A stretch of 64,000 nt of DNA from Sphingobacterium sp. ML3W (GCF_029542085.1 NZ_CP107036.1:1922001-1986000); one strand, 5' to 3'. Positions 9,273 through 18,361 are shown, numbered from the stretch's first letter. Made by a program: numbers and translations. Notes: generated by a model not told the origin, from the letters alone.

Positions 9273-11192
9273 ATGATATCAATAAATAATTTAACATTTG
9301 AAATAGGATCCCGTGCGTTGTATGATGAGGCAAACTGGCACATCAAACCAGGTGATAAAGTAGGTTTAATTGGCGCCAATGGGGCTGGAAAATCAACCTT
9401 ATTGCGTTTGATCGTTGGACAATATGCCCCAACTTCGGGAACAATTTCCATGGCAAAAGATTTAAAGATCGGTTACCTAAACCAGGACTTATTATCTTAC
9501 CATTCGGACAAGAGCATTCTATACGTCGCTATGGAAGCGTTCGAACGTCAAAATCAACTACATGCCGAAATCGAAGACTTACTTGCGAAATTAGAAACAG
9601 ATTATTCGGACGATATTCTCAATAGACTAAGCGATAGACAACTTGAATTTGAAGCGCTGGATGGCTATAATCTTGAATTTAAAGCACACGAGATCCTTGC
9701 CGGTCTAGGTTTTTCGGAAGAAGAACAAAAAAGGCCACTGGCTACATTCTCCGGGGGCTGGCGTATGCGTGTAATGCTTGCAAAAATTTTGTTGCAGACA
9801 CCGGATATTCTATTATTGGATGAGCCGACCAACCACATGGACTTACCTTCCATCAAGTGGCTTGAGAATTACCTACAGGCATTTGATGGGGCAATCGTCA
9901 TTGTATCACACGATAGGTACTTTCTGGACCGCATCATCAAAAAGACGGTGGAGTCGCGTAAAGGAAAATTAACACTTTATGCAGGTAACTACAGCTTCTA
10001 CCTGGAAGAAAAGGAATTGAGAAACGAACTACAGGCCAACCAGTTCAAAAATCAGCAGGCTAAGATCAAACAGGAAGAACGACTTATTGAGCGTTTCCGT
10101 GCTAAAGCATCCAAAGCGAAAATGGCACAATCCCGGATTAAAGCTTTGGATCGAATGGAGAGAGTTGAAGATGTGGATGACGATAATCCAACGGTCAACT
10201 TTAGCTTTAAGTTTTCAAAACCTTCTGGCCGTCATGTGGTGACATTAGACAATATTTCTAAATCCTATCCGAACCTAGAGATATTAAAAAACACTTCTGC
10301 GATCATTGAAAAAGGTGATAAGATTGCTTTGATCGGAGCAAACGGAAAAGGTAAGTCTACCCTACTGCGTATTGTGGCTGGCACAGATAATCAGTTTGAG
10401 GGAAAAGCAGAACATGGACACAATGTGTCGCAAACGTTCTTTGCACAGCATCAGCTAGAGGCGCTCCATCTCGAGAACTCGATCTTAGCTGAACTACAAG
10501 CGTTTGCGCCAAAACATACAGAGACTGAATTACGTTCGATACTCGGTTGTTTCCTATTTACGGGCGACGATGCCTTCAAAAAAATCAAAGTGTTGTCTGG
10601 GGGTGAAAAATCCCGTGTAGCCCTTGCTAAGGCATTGACTGCAGACGCCAACTTCCTAGCGCTCGATGAGCCTACCAATCACTTGGATATGCAATCGGTC
10701 AATATTTTGATCCAGGCACTACAACAATTCGAGGGAACATGTATTGTTGTATCCCACGACCGTTATTTCTTGGATCACGTGGCCAACAAAATTTGGTATA
10801 TCGAGGACAAGGAGATCAAAGAATATCCGGGCACCTATCAGGAATATGAAGAATGGGCAGCTAAGCGTGTTGTAAAAACAGAGGCAAAACCGGAGAAAAA
10901 AGTCAAAGAAGAGCCGAAGGTTAAAAAAGAGAAACAAACGCCATCTGAAGACCGGACACGATTACTGAGCAAAAAGAATAAAGAGCTTGCTGCATTGGAG
11001 AAAAAAGTCGAAGAACAGGAAATATTGGCCAAAGATTTAGAATTGAAACTGGCTGACGAAGCTGTATATTCGGATGCGACCAAGTTACAGGAAACTACGC
11101 GCGCGTACAATTCAGCTAAGGCCCAATTAACCCAGTACCAAGAGCAATGGGAGCAATTGGCCGAGGAAATTATGGAATTGGAAAATGATTAA
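9273..11192 (+). CDS. ABC-F family ATPase (ribosome-associated type)
   Basis: 639 residues with two ABC ATPase domains and no membrane segments. Domain 1: Walker [10 protein letters not shown] at 34-42, signature FSGGWRMRV, Walker [12 protein letters not shown]. Domain 2: Walker [10 protein letters not shown] at about 356-364, signature [11 protein letters not shown], Walker [12 protein letters not shown]. The inter-domain linker is charged and helical. The C-terminal ~100 residues are a Lys/Glu-rich segment plus coiled coil, as in Uup/YdiF-type members. ABC-F proteins act on the ribosome at the E site, and some protect against antibiotics. Nothing here marks this as a resistance protein. A long hairpin follows directly. 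Confidence 0.93.
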   Translation: MISINNLTFEIGSRALYDEANWHIKPGDKVGLIGANGAGKSTLLRLIVGQYAPTSGTISMAKDLKIGYLNQDLLSYHSDKSILYVAMEAFERQNQLHAEIEDLLAKLETDYSDDILNRLSDRQLEFEALDGYNLEFKAHEILAGLGFSEEEQKRPLATFSGGWRMRVMLAKILLQTPDILLLDEPTNHMDLPSIKWLENYLQAFDGAIVIVSHDRYFLDRIIKKTVESRKGKLTLYAGNYSFYLEEKELRNELQANQFKNQQAKIKQEERLIERFRAKASKAKMAQSRIKALDRMERVEDVDDDNPTVNFSFKFSKPSGRHVVTLDNISKSYPNLEILKNTSAIIEKGDKIALIGANGKGKSTLLRIVAGTDNQFEGKAEHGHNVSQTFFAQHQLEALHLENSILAELQAFAPKHTETELRSILGCFLFTGDDAFKKIKVLSGGEKSRVALAKALTADANFLALDEPTNHLDMQSVNILIQALQQFEGTCIVVSHDRYFLDHVANKIWYIEDKEIKEYPGTYQEYEEWAAKRVVKTEAKPEKKVKEEPKVKKEKQTPSEDRTRLLSKKNKELAALEKKVEEQEILAKDLELKLADEAVYSDATKLQETTRAYNSAKAQLTQYQEQWEQLAEEIMELEND

Positions 11193-11252
11193 TTTTTTTG
11201 GCTTAAAATCAGCTTTTTAAGCAAACAGCTACGATTTTAAGCCAAAAAAATT
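11191..11252. terminator. 20-bp inverted repeat after the ABC-F gene
   Basis: A perfect 20-bp stem pairs 11191-11210 with 11233-11252 around a 22-base loop. The left arm begins inside the TAA stop codon. The stem carries A/T tracts at its outer ends, so it could terminate in either direction. The right arm overlaps the -33 element of the tRNA promoter. Confidence 0.75.
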
Positions 11253-11282
11253 TGCAGGAATAGGATTAAAGCCCTACTTTTG
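11251..11282 (+). promoter_or_regulatory. Promoter of tRNA-Lys (TTTG-N20-TACTTTTG)
   Basis: TTTG at 11251-11254, a 20-base spacer, then TACTTTTG at 11275-11282, a full match to the Bacteroidota housekeeping promoter. The predicted start is near 11288, about 36 bases before the mature tRNA. Confidence 0.85.
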
Positions 11283-11323
11283 CATCACTTCAAACAAGGA
11301 ACGGTAGTTCAAAAAAGAAGTAC

Positions 11324-11396
11324 GATTCCGTAGCTCAGCTGGTAGAGCAATACACTTTTAATGTATGGGTCCTGGGTTCGAATCCCAGCGGGATCA
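11324..11396 (+). tRNA. tRNA-Lys (anticodon UUU)
   Basis: The 73 bases fold as a cloverleaf. Acceptor arms GATTCCG (11324-11330) and CGGGATC (11389-11395) pair with one G-T. The D arm has AGCTCAGCTGGTAGAGC. The anticodon stem ATACA/TGTAT encloses loop CTTTTAA with anticodon TTT at 11357-11359. The T arm has GGTTCGAATCC. The discriminator is A at 11396 and CCA is not encoded. It has its own promoter and terminator, so it is a single-tRNA transcript. Confidence 0.97.
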
Positions 11397-11402
11397 CAAA
11401 AG

Positions 11403-11432
11403 AAAAGCTAATCGAAAGATTAGCTTTTTTTG
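11403..11432 (+). terminator. Terminator of tRNA-Lys (GCTAATC hairpin, copy 1)
   Basis: AAAAGCTAATC (11403-11413) pairs with GATTAGCTTTT (11418-11428) closed by a GAAA tetraloop and followed by a T-run. The same stem recurs at 14878 and 20941. Confidence 0.9.
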
Positions 11433-11551
11433 TTTAACAACATCAGGATTCGAAAGAAGGTCTTTTAGCTAAGCTAATTTCATCATAGGGGACTTATGAA
11501 GGATTTATATTTTCAGTATATTTACCATTGGGTTCGGTAAAATAATAACTA

Positions 11552-12133
11552 ATGTATAACACTTTAATCGAATATATCAATTCGCGGGTCTCCAGACCTT
11601 TGGCAGCAAATGAAATTAACATTCTCAAAAATAATTTTGTACCACATAAACTCAGAAAACGACAGATCTTTTTACAGGAAGGTGATATAAGTAACCATAT
11701 TGGATTTCTTGTCAAAGGCTCCATGAAAAAATACAGTACAGATACCAAAGGTTCTGAACATATAATGAGCCTCTATATTGAAGGCTGGTGGGTAGTCGAT
11801 CGTGAGAGTTTTGCAAAACTCACTCCTTCTTCCTTTAATATTGAGGCTTGTGAAGGTACGGATTTACTTATCTTAACAAAGAGAGCCGCAGAAGAAGTAT
11901 TCTCCCTTCCTATAATGAGTGAACTCATACGGCAGTTGGATGAAAATTATTCTTTTGCCAGCCAAAAAAGGATCAATGCCGCCATAAGTATGACAGCTGA
12001 AGAAAGATATAATATGCTTCTTGATAACTATCCTGAATTTGTGCAGCGATTTCCGCAACGCATGATTGCTTCGTATTTAGGTATCACGCAAGAAACCATT
12101 AGCAGGATCCGTTCTAGAGCTGTCAAAAAATAA
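11552..12133 (+). CDS. Crp/Fnr family transcriptional regulator
   Basis: 193 residues. The N-terminal ~110 residues form a cyclic-nucleotide-binding-like beta-roll (FLQEGDISNHIGFLVKGSMKKY). The C-terminus is a Crp-type helix-turn-helix (QRMIASYLGITQETISRIRS). There is no Cys cluster as in Fnr, and the Arg/Glu pair of cAMP-binding CRP is not evident, so the ligand is unknown. Its stop codon abuts that of the convergent flavin oxidoreductase gene with no bases between, and no terminator separates them. The target is unknown; the neighbouring oxidoreductase is a plausible one. Confidence 0.88.
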   Translation: MYNTLIEYINSRVSRPLAANEINILKNNFVPHKLRKRQIFLQEGDISNHIGFLVKGSMKKYSTDTKGSEHIMSLYIEGWWVVDRESFAKLTPSSFNIEACEGTDLLILTKRAAEEVFSLPIMSELIRQLDENYSFASQKRINAAISMTAEERYNMLLDNYPEFVQRFPQRMIASYLGITQETISRIRSRAVKK

Positions 12134-13162
12134 TCAGGATTGATTGACAATAGGAATTACCTTTGTCCCAATTAGTTCAATGGCTTTGAATATATCTTCT
12201 TTGCTAAGTCCTGGATTGTCCATCTGAAACGTAAATCTTGATATACCACCCAATGCCTCACTATGTCGTAAAATCTTTTCGGCAACTTCTTCGGGATTAC
12301 CAATGACATAAGCACCGGTGGGCTCGGCCTGGGCCTCAAACATTTCTCGTGTAGGAGTAGACCACCCTCTCTCCTTGCCGATCTTACCCATCATTTCCTG
12401 GTACCCTGGAAAGTAAATATTCTTTGCTTTAATTGTTGTATCCGCCACAAAGCCTAGTGAATGTAGTCCTACTTTAAGCTTCGCCCTAGCATGTCCAGCT
12501 TTTTCTCCGGCCTCATAATATAAGTCTATCAGCGGACGGAAACGGTGGGTTTCACCTCCAATAACGGCCACCATCAATGGAAGCCCCAGTGCTCCAGCGC
12601 GTATAAAAGATTGCGGAGTTCCTCCTACCCCTATCCAAACGGGCAGCTGTTCCTGCACCGGCCTTGGATATATGGCCTGTTGTTTTAGTTCTGGGCGGAA
12701 TTTCCCCTTCCAGGTTATAGTTTCATTATCACGGATTTCAAGAAGCAATTTAATCTTCTCTTCGAAAAGTGCATCATAATCTTGGATATTGAACCCAAAT
12801 AAAGGAAATGAATCAATAAATGATCCTCTTCCAGCTACAATCTCAGCCCGGCCTTTTGAAATAATATCCAACGTGGCATATTCCTGAAATACCCTAACAG
12901 GATCTGCCGCACTTAGTACGGTAACCGCACTCGTTAGACGAATATGCTGAGTTCTTGCTGCCGCTGCCGCCAATATTACTGCTGGAGACTCATCCAAAAA
13001 TTCTTTTCGATGATGCTCTCCCAGCCCAAAAACATGTAATCCGGCCTGATCCGCAAACGCTATCTTTGACAATAAAGCTTCCATAGCCATCATATTTTCC
13101 TCAGGACGCAACCCGTCATCATATGCACCAGTGGCAATAAAACTATCTATTCCTATTTCCAT
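12134..13162 (-). CDS. LLM-class flavin-dependent oxidoreductase
   Basis: About 342 residues of luciferase-like monooxygenase fold (bacterial luciferase/F420 superfamily). Signs are the N-terminal MEIGIDSFIATGAYDDG, FGLGEHHR, the SAVTVLSAADPVRVFQEYATLD barrel region, and RAEIVAGRGSF. This subgroup uses FMN for monooxygenation of small molecules; the substrate cannot be read. I start at the second ATG (13162, MEIGID), as family members begin there; the first ATG is two codons upstream at 13168. It converges on the Crp/Fnr gene at zero distance. Confidence 0.88.
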   Translation of the reverse strand: MEIGIDSFIATGAYDDGLRPEENMMAMEALLSKIAFADQAGLHVFGLGEHHRKEFLDESPAVILAAAAARTQHIRLTSAVTVLSAADPVRVFQEYATLDIISKGRAEIVAGRGSFIDSFPLFGFNIQDYDALFEEKIKLLLEIRDNETITWKGKFRPELKQQAIYPRPVQEQLPVWIGVGGTPQSFIRAGALGLPLMVAVIGGETHRFRPLIDLYYEAGEKAGHARAKLKVGLHSLGFVADTTIKAKNIYFPGYQEMMGKIGKERGWSTPTREMFEAQAEPTGAYVIGNPEEVAEKILRHSEALGGISRFTFQMDNPGLSKEDIFKAIELIGTKVIPIVNQS

Positions 13163-13452
13163 AATCATTAATTTAGTTTTGTAGACTTTCCATTATTGAA
13201 AAGCTAACCAAATTTCTATTTTTTGATGGTTCATAACGATGATCTATGTCAAAAAGAATGCCGACAAATCATAAAAAACATCTTCTATCTCAGGCAAAGA
13301 GACGCAGACTCATAATCCATATAGCCTTGCTGCCTCAATGTACATGAATGGTCGTCAAATTGGGTATCAGGAGGCAAAGTAGGTTTGACGGAACTCGATC
13401 CAATTATTTTCATTTTTGTATATTTAGAAGTAATTTAAGAAGCAACCATCAT

Positions 13453-14028
13453 TTGGAAAATATAATAAACCATTTTGACAAGTATCTACCTCTTAATGAT
13501 GAGGAAAAACAGGCTTTGATGAGTCGTGTTACGGAAAGGAAAATCAAACGCAGGCAATTTTTGTTGCAAGAAGGAGATGTATGTAAGTACTTTACTTATG
13601 TGCAAAGTGGCTGTTTTAAAATGTATGGTGTTGATGATAAGGGTATTGAACACAATCTTGTTTTTGCAGCGGAAAATGACTGGATCTCGGATATTGGTAG
13701 CTTACACAAAGAACTTCCTTCTAAATTGTTCATAGAAGCAATCGAACCGTCTATCGTATTACAAATATCTAAAGGAGATCTGTGGTACCTGTACAGCAAC
13801 CATCCAAAGTTTGACCGGAACTTCCGTGTAATCATCGAAGATAAATATATCGAACTTCAAAATCGCTTATTGCAGGCATTTAGCTCCACCGCGCTCGATA
13901 GGTATGATCGTTTCATTACCCAATACCCGCATTTAGCCAATAGATTACCAAATACCCAAATTGCCTCTTATCTAGGCGTAACCCCCGAATTTCTGAGTAA
14001 AATAAAGAATGATAGATTTAAAAAATAG
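13453..14028 (+). CDS. Crp/Fnr family transcriptional regulator
   Basis: A regulator of the same type as the one at 11552: N-terminal beta-roll (LLQEGDVCKYFTYVQSGCFKMYG) and C-terminal helix-turn-helix (NTQIASYLGVTPEFLSKIKN). An in-frame ATG exists at 13348, but the 35 extra residues are basic and unlike the family, so I prefer the TTG at 13453 (LENIINHFDKYL), giving 192 residues, the same length as its relatives. No Cys cluster is seen. The NAD(P)-binding oxidoreductase gene 116 bases downstream may be its target. Confidence 0.82.
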   Translation: MENIINHFDKYLPLNDEEKQALMSRVTERKIKRRQFLLQEGDVCKYFTYVQSGCFKMYGVDDKGIEHNLVFAAENDWISDIGSLHKELPSKLFIEAIEPSIVLQISKGDLWYLYSNHPKFDRNFRVIIEDKYIELQNRLLQAFSSTALDRYDRFITQYPHLANRLPNTQIASYLGVTPEFLSKIKNDRFKK

Positions 14029-14144
14029 CTTTACCCTTAACCTATATTAAGGATATTTCTTAACTTATCTTATAAGCTTGGCTAAATTGTTTATTACAAC
14101 TTTGTACTGTCAATAAAGGCAAACAACATTTAAAACATACAGTA

Positions 14145-14819
14145 ATGAACACAACAAGTCAAAAAACAAAAGTCGCCATTATCGGTTTAGGAAATATTGG
14201 TAGAGCAATTGCATCCAATCTTGTAAAAGGTAACCATCCAGTTATTATTTCATCCCGCGAGATCAGTAAAGCGCAAAGTTTTGCTTCTGAATTGGGAATT
14301 TTAGCGACAGCCGAAGAAATAGCTAAAGCAATAGAAGATGCCAATGTAATCATTCCGACCATCTACTTTGACAAAATCAAGGATTTTTTAAGCCAATATG
14401 CATCAGAATTAAAAGGAAAAATAATTATTGATGTTTCCAATCCCATTGCTCCTGACGGTAATGGAGGCTTCAAAAAAATTATTGACAAAGATGTTTCTGC
14501 TGGTCAAGTTTTGTTGGATCTGATCCCAAAAGAAACACATTTTGTAAAAGCATTCGGTACATTGGGAGCTAATTCTTTGTCAGAAGTAGCGTTTACTGAA
14601 CCTAATAGAAAGGTCCTTTTCTATGCCTCGGACAGCACAAACAGCAATAAACAAATAGAGGAACTTATTACCGATAGTGGTTTTGAACCACTACACATCG
14701 GTGGTATCAATCAATCTATCCGTATCGAGGTATTCGGCGATCTACATGAATTTGGTGCATTGGGCAAAACCGTAACGCTTGAAGAAGCTAAGAAGGCCCT
14801 TAACGCACAAAATAGGTAA
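14145..14819 (+). CDS. NAD(P)-binding oxidoreductase (F420-dependent NADP reductase-like)
   Basis: 224 residues. The N-terminal Rossmann motif VAIIGLGNIGRAIASNL lies at about 10-26 and is followed by ISSREISKA, where Ser/Arg after the second strand suggests NADPH binding. The fold matches the NADP oxidoreductase, coenzyme F420-dependent family, whose members in F420-lacking bacteria act as NADPH-linked reductases of unknown substrate. KAFGTLGANSLSEVAF is the typical mid-domain region. It follows a Crp/Fnr regulator and is closed by a GCTAATC hairpin at 14878. Confidence 0.85.
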   Translation: MNTTSQKTKVAIIGLGNIGRAIASNLVKGNHPVIISSREISKAQSFASELGILATAEEIAKAIEDANVIIPTIYFDKIKDFLSQYASELKGKIIIDVSNPIAPDGNGGFKKIIDKDVSAGQVLLDLIPKETHFVKAFGTLGANSLSEVAFTEPNRKVLFYASDSTNSNKQIEELITDSGFEPLHIGGINQSIRIEVFGDLHEFGALGKTVTLEEAKKALNAQNR

Positions 14820-14877
14820 AACAGCTCCTTAATCAGCACAAAAACGTTTCACCCCAGTATCAATAGCCGCAAAATAA

Positions 14878-14908
14878 GAAAAGCTAATCTTACGATTAGC
14901 TTTTCTTA
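14878..14908 (+). terminator. GCTAATC hairpin, copy 2
   Basis: GAAAAGCTAATC (14878-14889) pairs with GATTAGCTTTTC (14894-14905) around loop TTAC. The T-run is short and interrupted. The stem is the same as after tRNA-Lys. Confidence 0.75.
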
Positions 14909-15004
14909 ACAGTAACTCCCCCGCTTTCCTTTGCGCGATCTAGTCAATAGACAATTCACTGTGTAGTAGAGCGATACTGCAACAGATCTATATACAGGAG
15001 TATT

Positions 15005-15616
15005 TTAAACTACATTCCAATTTTTATTTACTGTTATCTGGGGATTGCTTTGCAGGGCTTCATCTACTAAATTTAGTACTTTAAGAACATTTCCGCTCAA
15101 ACGAAAACGATATGTTTCCTGTGCTGTTTGAATTTTTACTGTTGCACTGTACCCTCTGTAATGTGTTTGTGACACATGAATACTTGTTATGTCCTTAAAA
15201 GCAATGGTCGTTTGCTGCAGGTTTGTAAAAAAACGAACCATACCTTGTTTTACAACATAAGGTGGCATGAATTTTTCGTAAAAAGGAGCTTTGTTGTTGT
15301 TCTTTATTAGCTTTTCCATGTCTTTTTCAGAAAGTGTAATGATAAACTGCCGATAATTATCAGTATATCTTCTAATGAAAAGAATAGCTGGAATTACCAT
15401 CAAGAGCAAACAGCAAAAAAATCCCAGGGCGTAAAGATAACTGTCAATTACCCTTGCATTATAACGATCTTCACCCAAAACTGCTCTGCCGTAAGATTAT
15501 GTTTCCATCATAGTTATAATAAAAAAAATGATAGGAAGTATTACACTTACCGACAACATTATGCCGATAATTATCAAACTTCGGCGTTGTAGCTCGTTTA
15601 TGAAAAAATTATTCAT
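15005..15616 (-). pseudogene. Membrane protein gene split by an in-frame TAA
   Basis: Two open stretches share one minus-strand frame. The first (15616 to 15500) starts with ATG after an A-rich AAAGG and encodes 39 residues with one membrane segment (LIIIGIMLSVSVILPIIFFI). It ends at TAA 15497-15499. The frame reopens at once and runs to 15005, giving a second membrane segment (YLYALGFFCCLLLMVIPAIL), a basic loop and a ~110-residue soluble domain of PH-like appearance. The second part has no ATG start; only a TTG at 15478 could serve. The simplest reading is one ~203-residue two-span membrane protein broken by a nonsense mutation. Two coupled genes remain possible. Family not recognised. Confidence 0.6.
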
Positions 15617-16004
15617 TGCCTTTTTGTTTATATTTCAACGTTTTCATTATGCCCTAAGAGTAGTCTCTATTTGAATATTCATTGTTTTTTTAACTGAGTT
15701 TCTAAACCAAAAATATCCATAGTGGCTTCCCTTCTCCCCCATCGACAATCAAATTCAGCTTAAATGTATGTTATTTCTTATTACAGATAATTAAAATTTA
15801 ATATTCGAATGTCCCAGTTTACGATTCGCTTTAATGGAATATTTATTTGCACTGTTTATATCTATTTGAAGCCAGCAATAAGAGTACCACGGAAATAGTT
15901 GAGAAAAAACACGAAAACTAGTGATCATATTTTATAAAATCCATTTTATTCTATAAATTAAAAACCACCAAACGGCTCATTTTTAACAGAATAAATATTT
16001 TCAT
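15617..16004. other. Intergenic stretch without clear genes
   Basis: 388 A/T-rich bases between the two decayed genes. I find no supported gene, hairpin or full promoter. Confidence 0.4.
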
Positions 16005-16366
16005 ATGGATTTTTTATCACTTGAACCTTTATCCCTTCTGGCAAGGATTTTCAAAAATCAAAGCTATTGTTCCAAGAGCTTGGTTTTTCAATAACATGGG
16101 AAGAGGACAATCTTATCGGTTTCCAAAATGGAAATTGTAAATTCATATTACAACAATATGATAATGAAACATTCGCTCAAAATTTAATGCTAGCGGTTAA
16201 GATTGAAAATATGAATACCTTTTGGAGCGAGGTAACCCCAAAAAAACTTTCAGACAAGTTTGGCATCCCGGAAATTGGACAACCAATAAAACAACCATAT
16301 GGTATAGAGGTCAACATTATTGACATTGCTGGAGTTTGTTGGCATTTTATTGAAGAGCAAATTTAA
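16005..16366 (+). pseudogene. Frameshifted VOC/glyoxalase-fold protein gene
   Basis: From ATG 16005 the frame reads MDFLSLEP and then runs out of the family. From base 16028 a second frame reads FIPSGKDFQKSKLLFQELGF and continues for about 112 residues to the stop at 16364. Joined, they give a ~121-residue protein of the vicinal-oxygen-chelate fold (glyoxalase/bleomycin-resistance/dioxygenase), with the GIEVNIIDIAGVCWHF C-terminus typical of single-domain members. One missing base in CCTTT near 16026-16030 explains the break. An internal TTG at 16067 gives a 99-residue product without the first strand. The alternative is a sequencing error. Confidence 0.75.
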
Positions 16367-16483
16367 AATAAGGAAGAAAGATCGACTGGAAATGTAAAAA
16401 GGATCGGGCATAAAACAGATATGAGTTACAATTTCCTTGCATTGCATAAGCCATTTTTTTAATAAAATGAAAACGATTTTTGT

Positions 16484-16491
16484 TACATTTG
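16484..16491 (+). promoter_or_regulatory. -7 element (TACATTTG) of the third Crp/Fnr gene
   Basis: TACATTTG matches TAnnTTTG and lies 19 bases before the ATG at 16511. TTTT rather than TTTG sits about 23 bases upstream. Confidence 0.5.
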
Positions 16492-16510
16492 AACTTATAC
16501 GTTAACCATC

Positions 16511-17119
16511 ATGTTAAGCCAGTCGGAAATATTAAAACATTTGGAATCCCTTCAACAGCTGAATGATGAAGAACGCCTTGAATTGTCCAAAATATGCAAA
16601 CCACTATTTTTGTCCAAAAAGACCAAACTTGTGGAAACGGATGATCGATTTGATTCTGTCTTTGTACTGACAACGGGCTTGTTACGTTGGTATTTCTATT
16701 CGGATGATGGTACCGAAAATAATGTTTTCTTCTCCTCGGAAGCAGATCATGCCTTTATCGCCAGTATCCCTGAGTATTATGCTGACCAACGGGAAACAAA
16801 ATACACCATCGAAGCTGTTGTGGATACACAGTTACTGCTATTTCCGAAAGAAATCTTTGAAGATTTGGCCTTTCAACATAAAGGGATTTTCCAGTTCTAT
16901 GTCAAATCCTTAAAAATTATTATTGATACCTTACGCATCCGTACCGAGCAGCTATGCAGTGATTCTCCAAGTGCCCGCTATGAGGTTTTCCTAGAAAACC
17001 GTTCGTACATCACCAAAAATACAAACCGCAAGCATATCGCTAATTTCTTGGGCATTACACCAAACTCTTTGTCCAGATTAACAGCCCGTATACAAAAAAA
17101 ACGGCCACCAAAAAACTAA
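16511..17119 (+). CDS. Crp/Fnr family transcriptional regulator
   Basis: 202 residues, third regulator of this type in 5.6 kb. The beta-roll domain covers about 25-130 and the C-terminal helix-turn-helix is RKHIANFLGITPNSLSRLTARIQ. The ligand-binding region differs from the other two (no EGD turn; LVETDDRFDSVF instead). It is 103 bases upstream of the exported-protein/DUF3302/HlyD/TolC set on the same strand and is the natural candidate to control it. Confidence 0.85.
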   Translation: MLSQSEILKHLESLQQLNDEERLELSKICKPLFLSKKTKLVETDDRFDSVFVLTTGLLRWYFYSDDGTENNVFFSSEADHAFIASIPEYYADQRETKYTIEAVVDTQLLLFPKEIFEDLAFQHKGIFQFYVKSLKIIIDTLRIRTEQLCSDSPSARYEVFLENRSYITKNTNRKHIANFLGITPNSLSRLTARIQKKRPPKN

Positions 17120-17151
17120 CTTAAGAATACTTTTTTAGCCTGTATTCGTTC

Positions 17152-17159
17152 TAATTTTG
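17152..17159 (+). promoter_or_regulatory. -7 element (TAATTTTG) before the exported two-repeat protein
   Basis: TAATTTTG matches TAnnTTTG, 63 bases ahead of the ATG at 17223, and would start a transcript for the downstream operon separate from the regulator gene. A small hairpin (GCTG/CAGC) follows. No -33 TTTG is seen. Confidence 0.45.
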
Positions 17160-17222
17160 CTTCGTCAAAAAAGCTGTAAAACAGCCATTTGTACAGATAG
17201 TATGATTTAAAACGAAAACAAA

Positions 17223-17873
17223 ATGAACAAATTTATTGTAAGAATAGGTGTCTTAAGCCTATTCGCACTTTTGGAAATTAATGTGGTACATGCCCAATCT
17301 CATGAAGCGGAAAAGGTTGGCCTGTACATCACCCAAGAAATGTCATTTTTAAATATGACAACAACGCAAGCCGAACAGGTTTATCAAATAAACCTTCAGG
17401 CAGCCAATGCTGTAGAAAACTTACGCCAAAATAGCAATGCTCAACAAATAGGCACTGCGGAGAACATCGAAGGTTTTACAGAGATCCTAAAACAAAGGAA
17501 CCTAGCTGTACAGGAAATTCTTTCACCGGTACAATTCCAACTCTTTAAAGAAAACAAAATAATAAGAGCAGCTACTTTCAGGACTATTGTCATGGCCAAA
17601 ATGTTGGATTTAACCCAAGATCAGCTCGATCCAATTTTTGAGATCAATCAAGCAGTAGTAAAAAATGTAAGAAAAGACCTGGACACATACTTTTCTGCGG
17701 ATAATAACTGGGGTAAAAAAAATGCACAACGTAAACTGCATAGAGCGCTAAAGAAAACGGACAAAGCATTTGACAAAGTCTTAAGCCCGCAGCAAACTAC
17801 AATTTACCATGAAAATGTTGATCTTTTGCGAAATGTACTTCGCGAAGAATATGGAACTAAAGACTCGTTTTAA
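17223..17873 (+). CDS. Exported helical protein with internal duplication
   Basis: 216 residues with a cleavable signal peptide ending near VVHAQ (about residue 25). The mature part contains two related ~75-residue helical units. Unit 1 runs from LNMTTTQAEQVYQIN to EILSPVQFQLFKEN. Unit 2 runs from LDLTQDQLDPIFEIN to KVLSPQQTTIYHEN. The LTxxQ and LSPxQ strings recall the Spy/CpxP periplasmic chaperone family, but I am not certain of membership. It lies 73 bases before the DUF3302 gene and may belong to the export operon. Confidence 0.7.
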   Translation: MNKFIVRIGVLSLFALLEINVVHAQSHEAEKVGLYITQEMSFLNMTTTQAEQVYQINLQAANAVENLRQNSNAQQIGTAENIEGFTEILKQRNLAVQEILSPVQFQLFKENKIIRAATFRTIVMAKMLDLTQDQLDPIFEINQAVVKNVRKDLDTYFSADNNWGKKNAQRKLHRALKKTDKAFDKVLSPQQTTIYHENVDLLRNVLREEYGTKDSF

Positions 17874-17946
17874 ATCATGTTTTCATGATGCTCGGCTCTA
17901 TCTTAATTGATATTGCCGAGATTTTTATCACCAAATTTATCTTATC

Positions 17947-18321
17947 ATGCAAAAATTATTAGCAACAATTTGCTTATTGCTATTGTGCAGCGTTTCACAT
18001 GCCGCTACTGGCGGTGCCGAAGACACGATCGCGGATGTAGCATCATGGCTTATCATATTTATCTTACCTATCGCTGGAATTTTTCTTTTTTGGAAAGTAC
18101 ATATTTATCCTGAAAAAATAGCGGAGAAGAAAAATCATCCACAGCTAAGTGCCATAAAAAGTATGTGTTTACTTTCATTGATATTCGGCGGTCTTCTCTG
18201 GCCAGTTGCCTTGATATGGGCAAATTATGACTATAAAAAAGATAAAGTGCCTGTTCCAAATTTAGGAGAATCGGACTCTTCTTCAGGTAAAGAAAGCTTA
18301 CATATTGAGGAAAAGAAATAA
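17947..18321 (+). CDS. DUF3302 family inner-membrane protein
   Basis: 124 residues. A signal-like hydrophobic N-terminus ends at SHAATGG, followed by two membrane segments (about 32-50 and 73-91) joined by a cytoplasmic loop with WKVHIYPEKIAEKKNHPQ. The tail is acidic and Ser-rich. This layout and the YPExIAxKxxHPQ string match DUF3302, small membrane proteins encoded next to HlyD-type proteins (E. coli YiaW-YiaV and YibI-YibH). Here an HlyD-type gene follows after 40 bases, which supports the call. Biochemical role unknown. Confidence 0.8.
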   Translation: MQKLLATICLLLLCSVSHAATGGAEDTIADVASWLIIFILPIAGIFLFWKVHIYPEKIAEKKNHPQLSAIKSMCLLSLIFGGLLWPVALIWANYDYKKDKVPVPNLGESDSSSGKESLHIEEKK

Positions 18322-18361
18322 ATTCTATAAGAAATACAGAATCATCTAGAACAAAAAAATT

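Noticed and set aside
13348..13452. In-frame N-terminal extension of the second Crp/Fnr regulator
   Set aside because: The 35 extra residues are basic and absent from its relatives; TTG 13453 gives the usual length.
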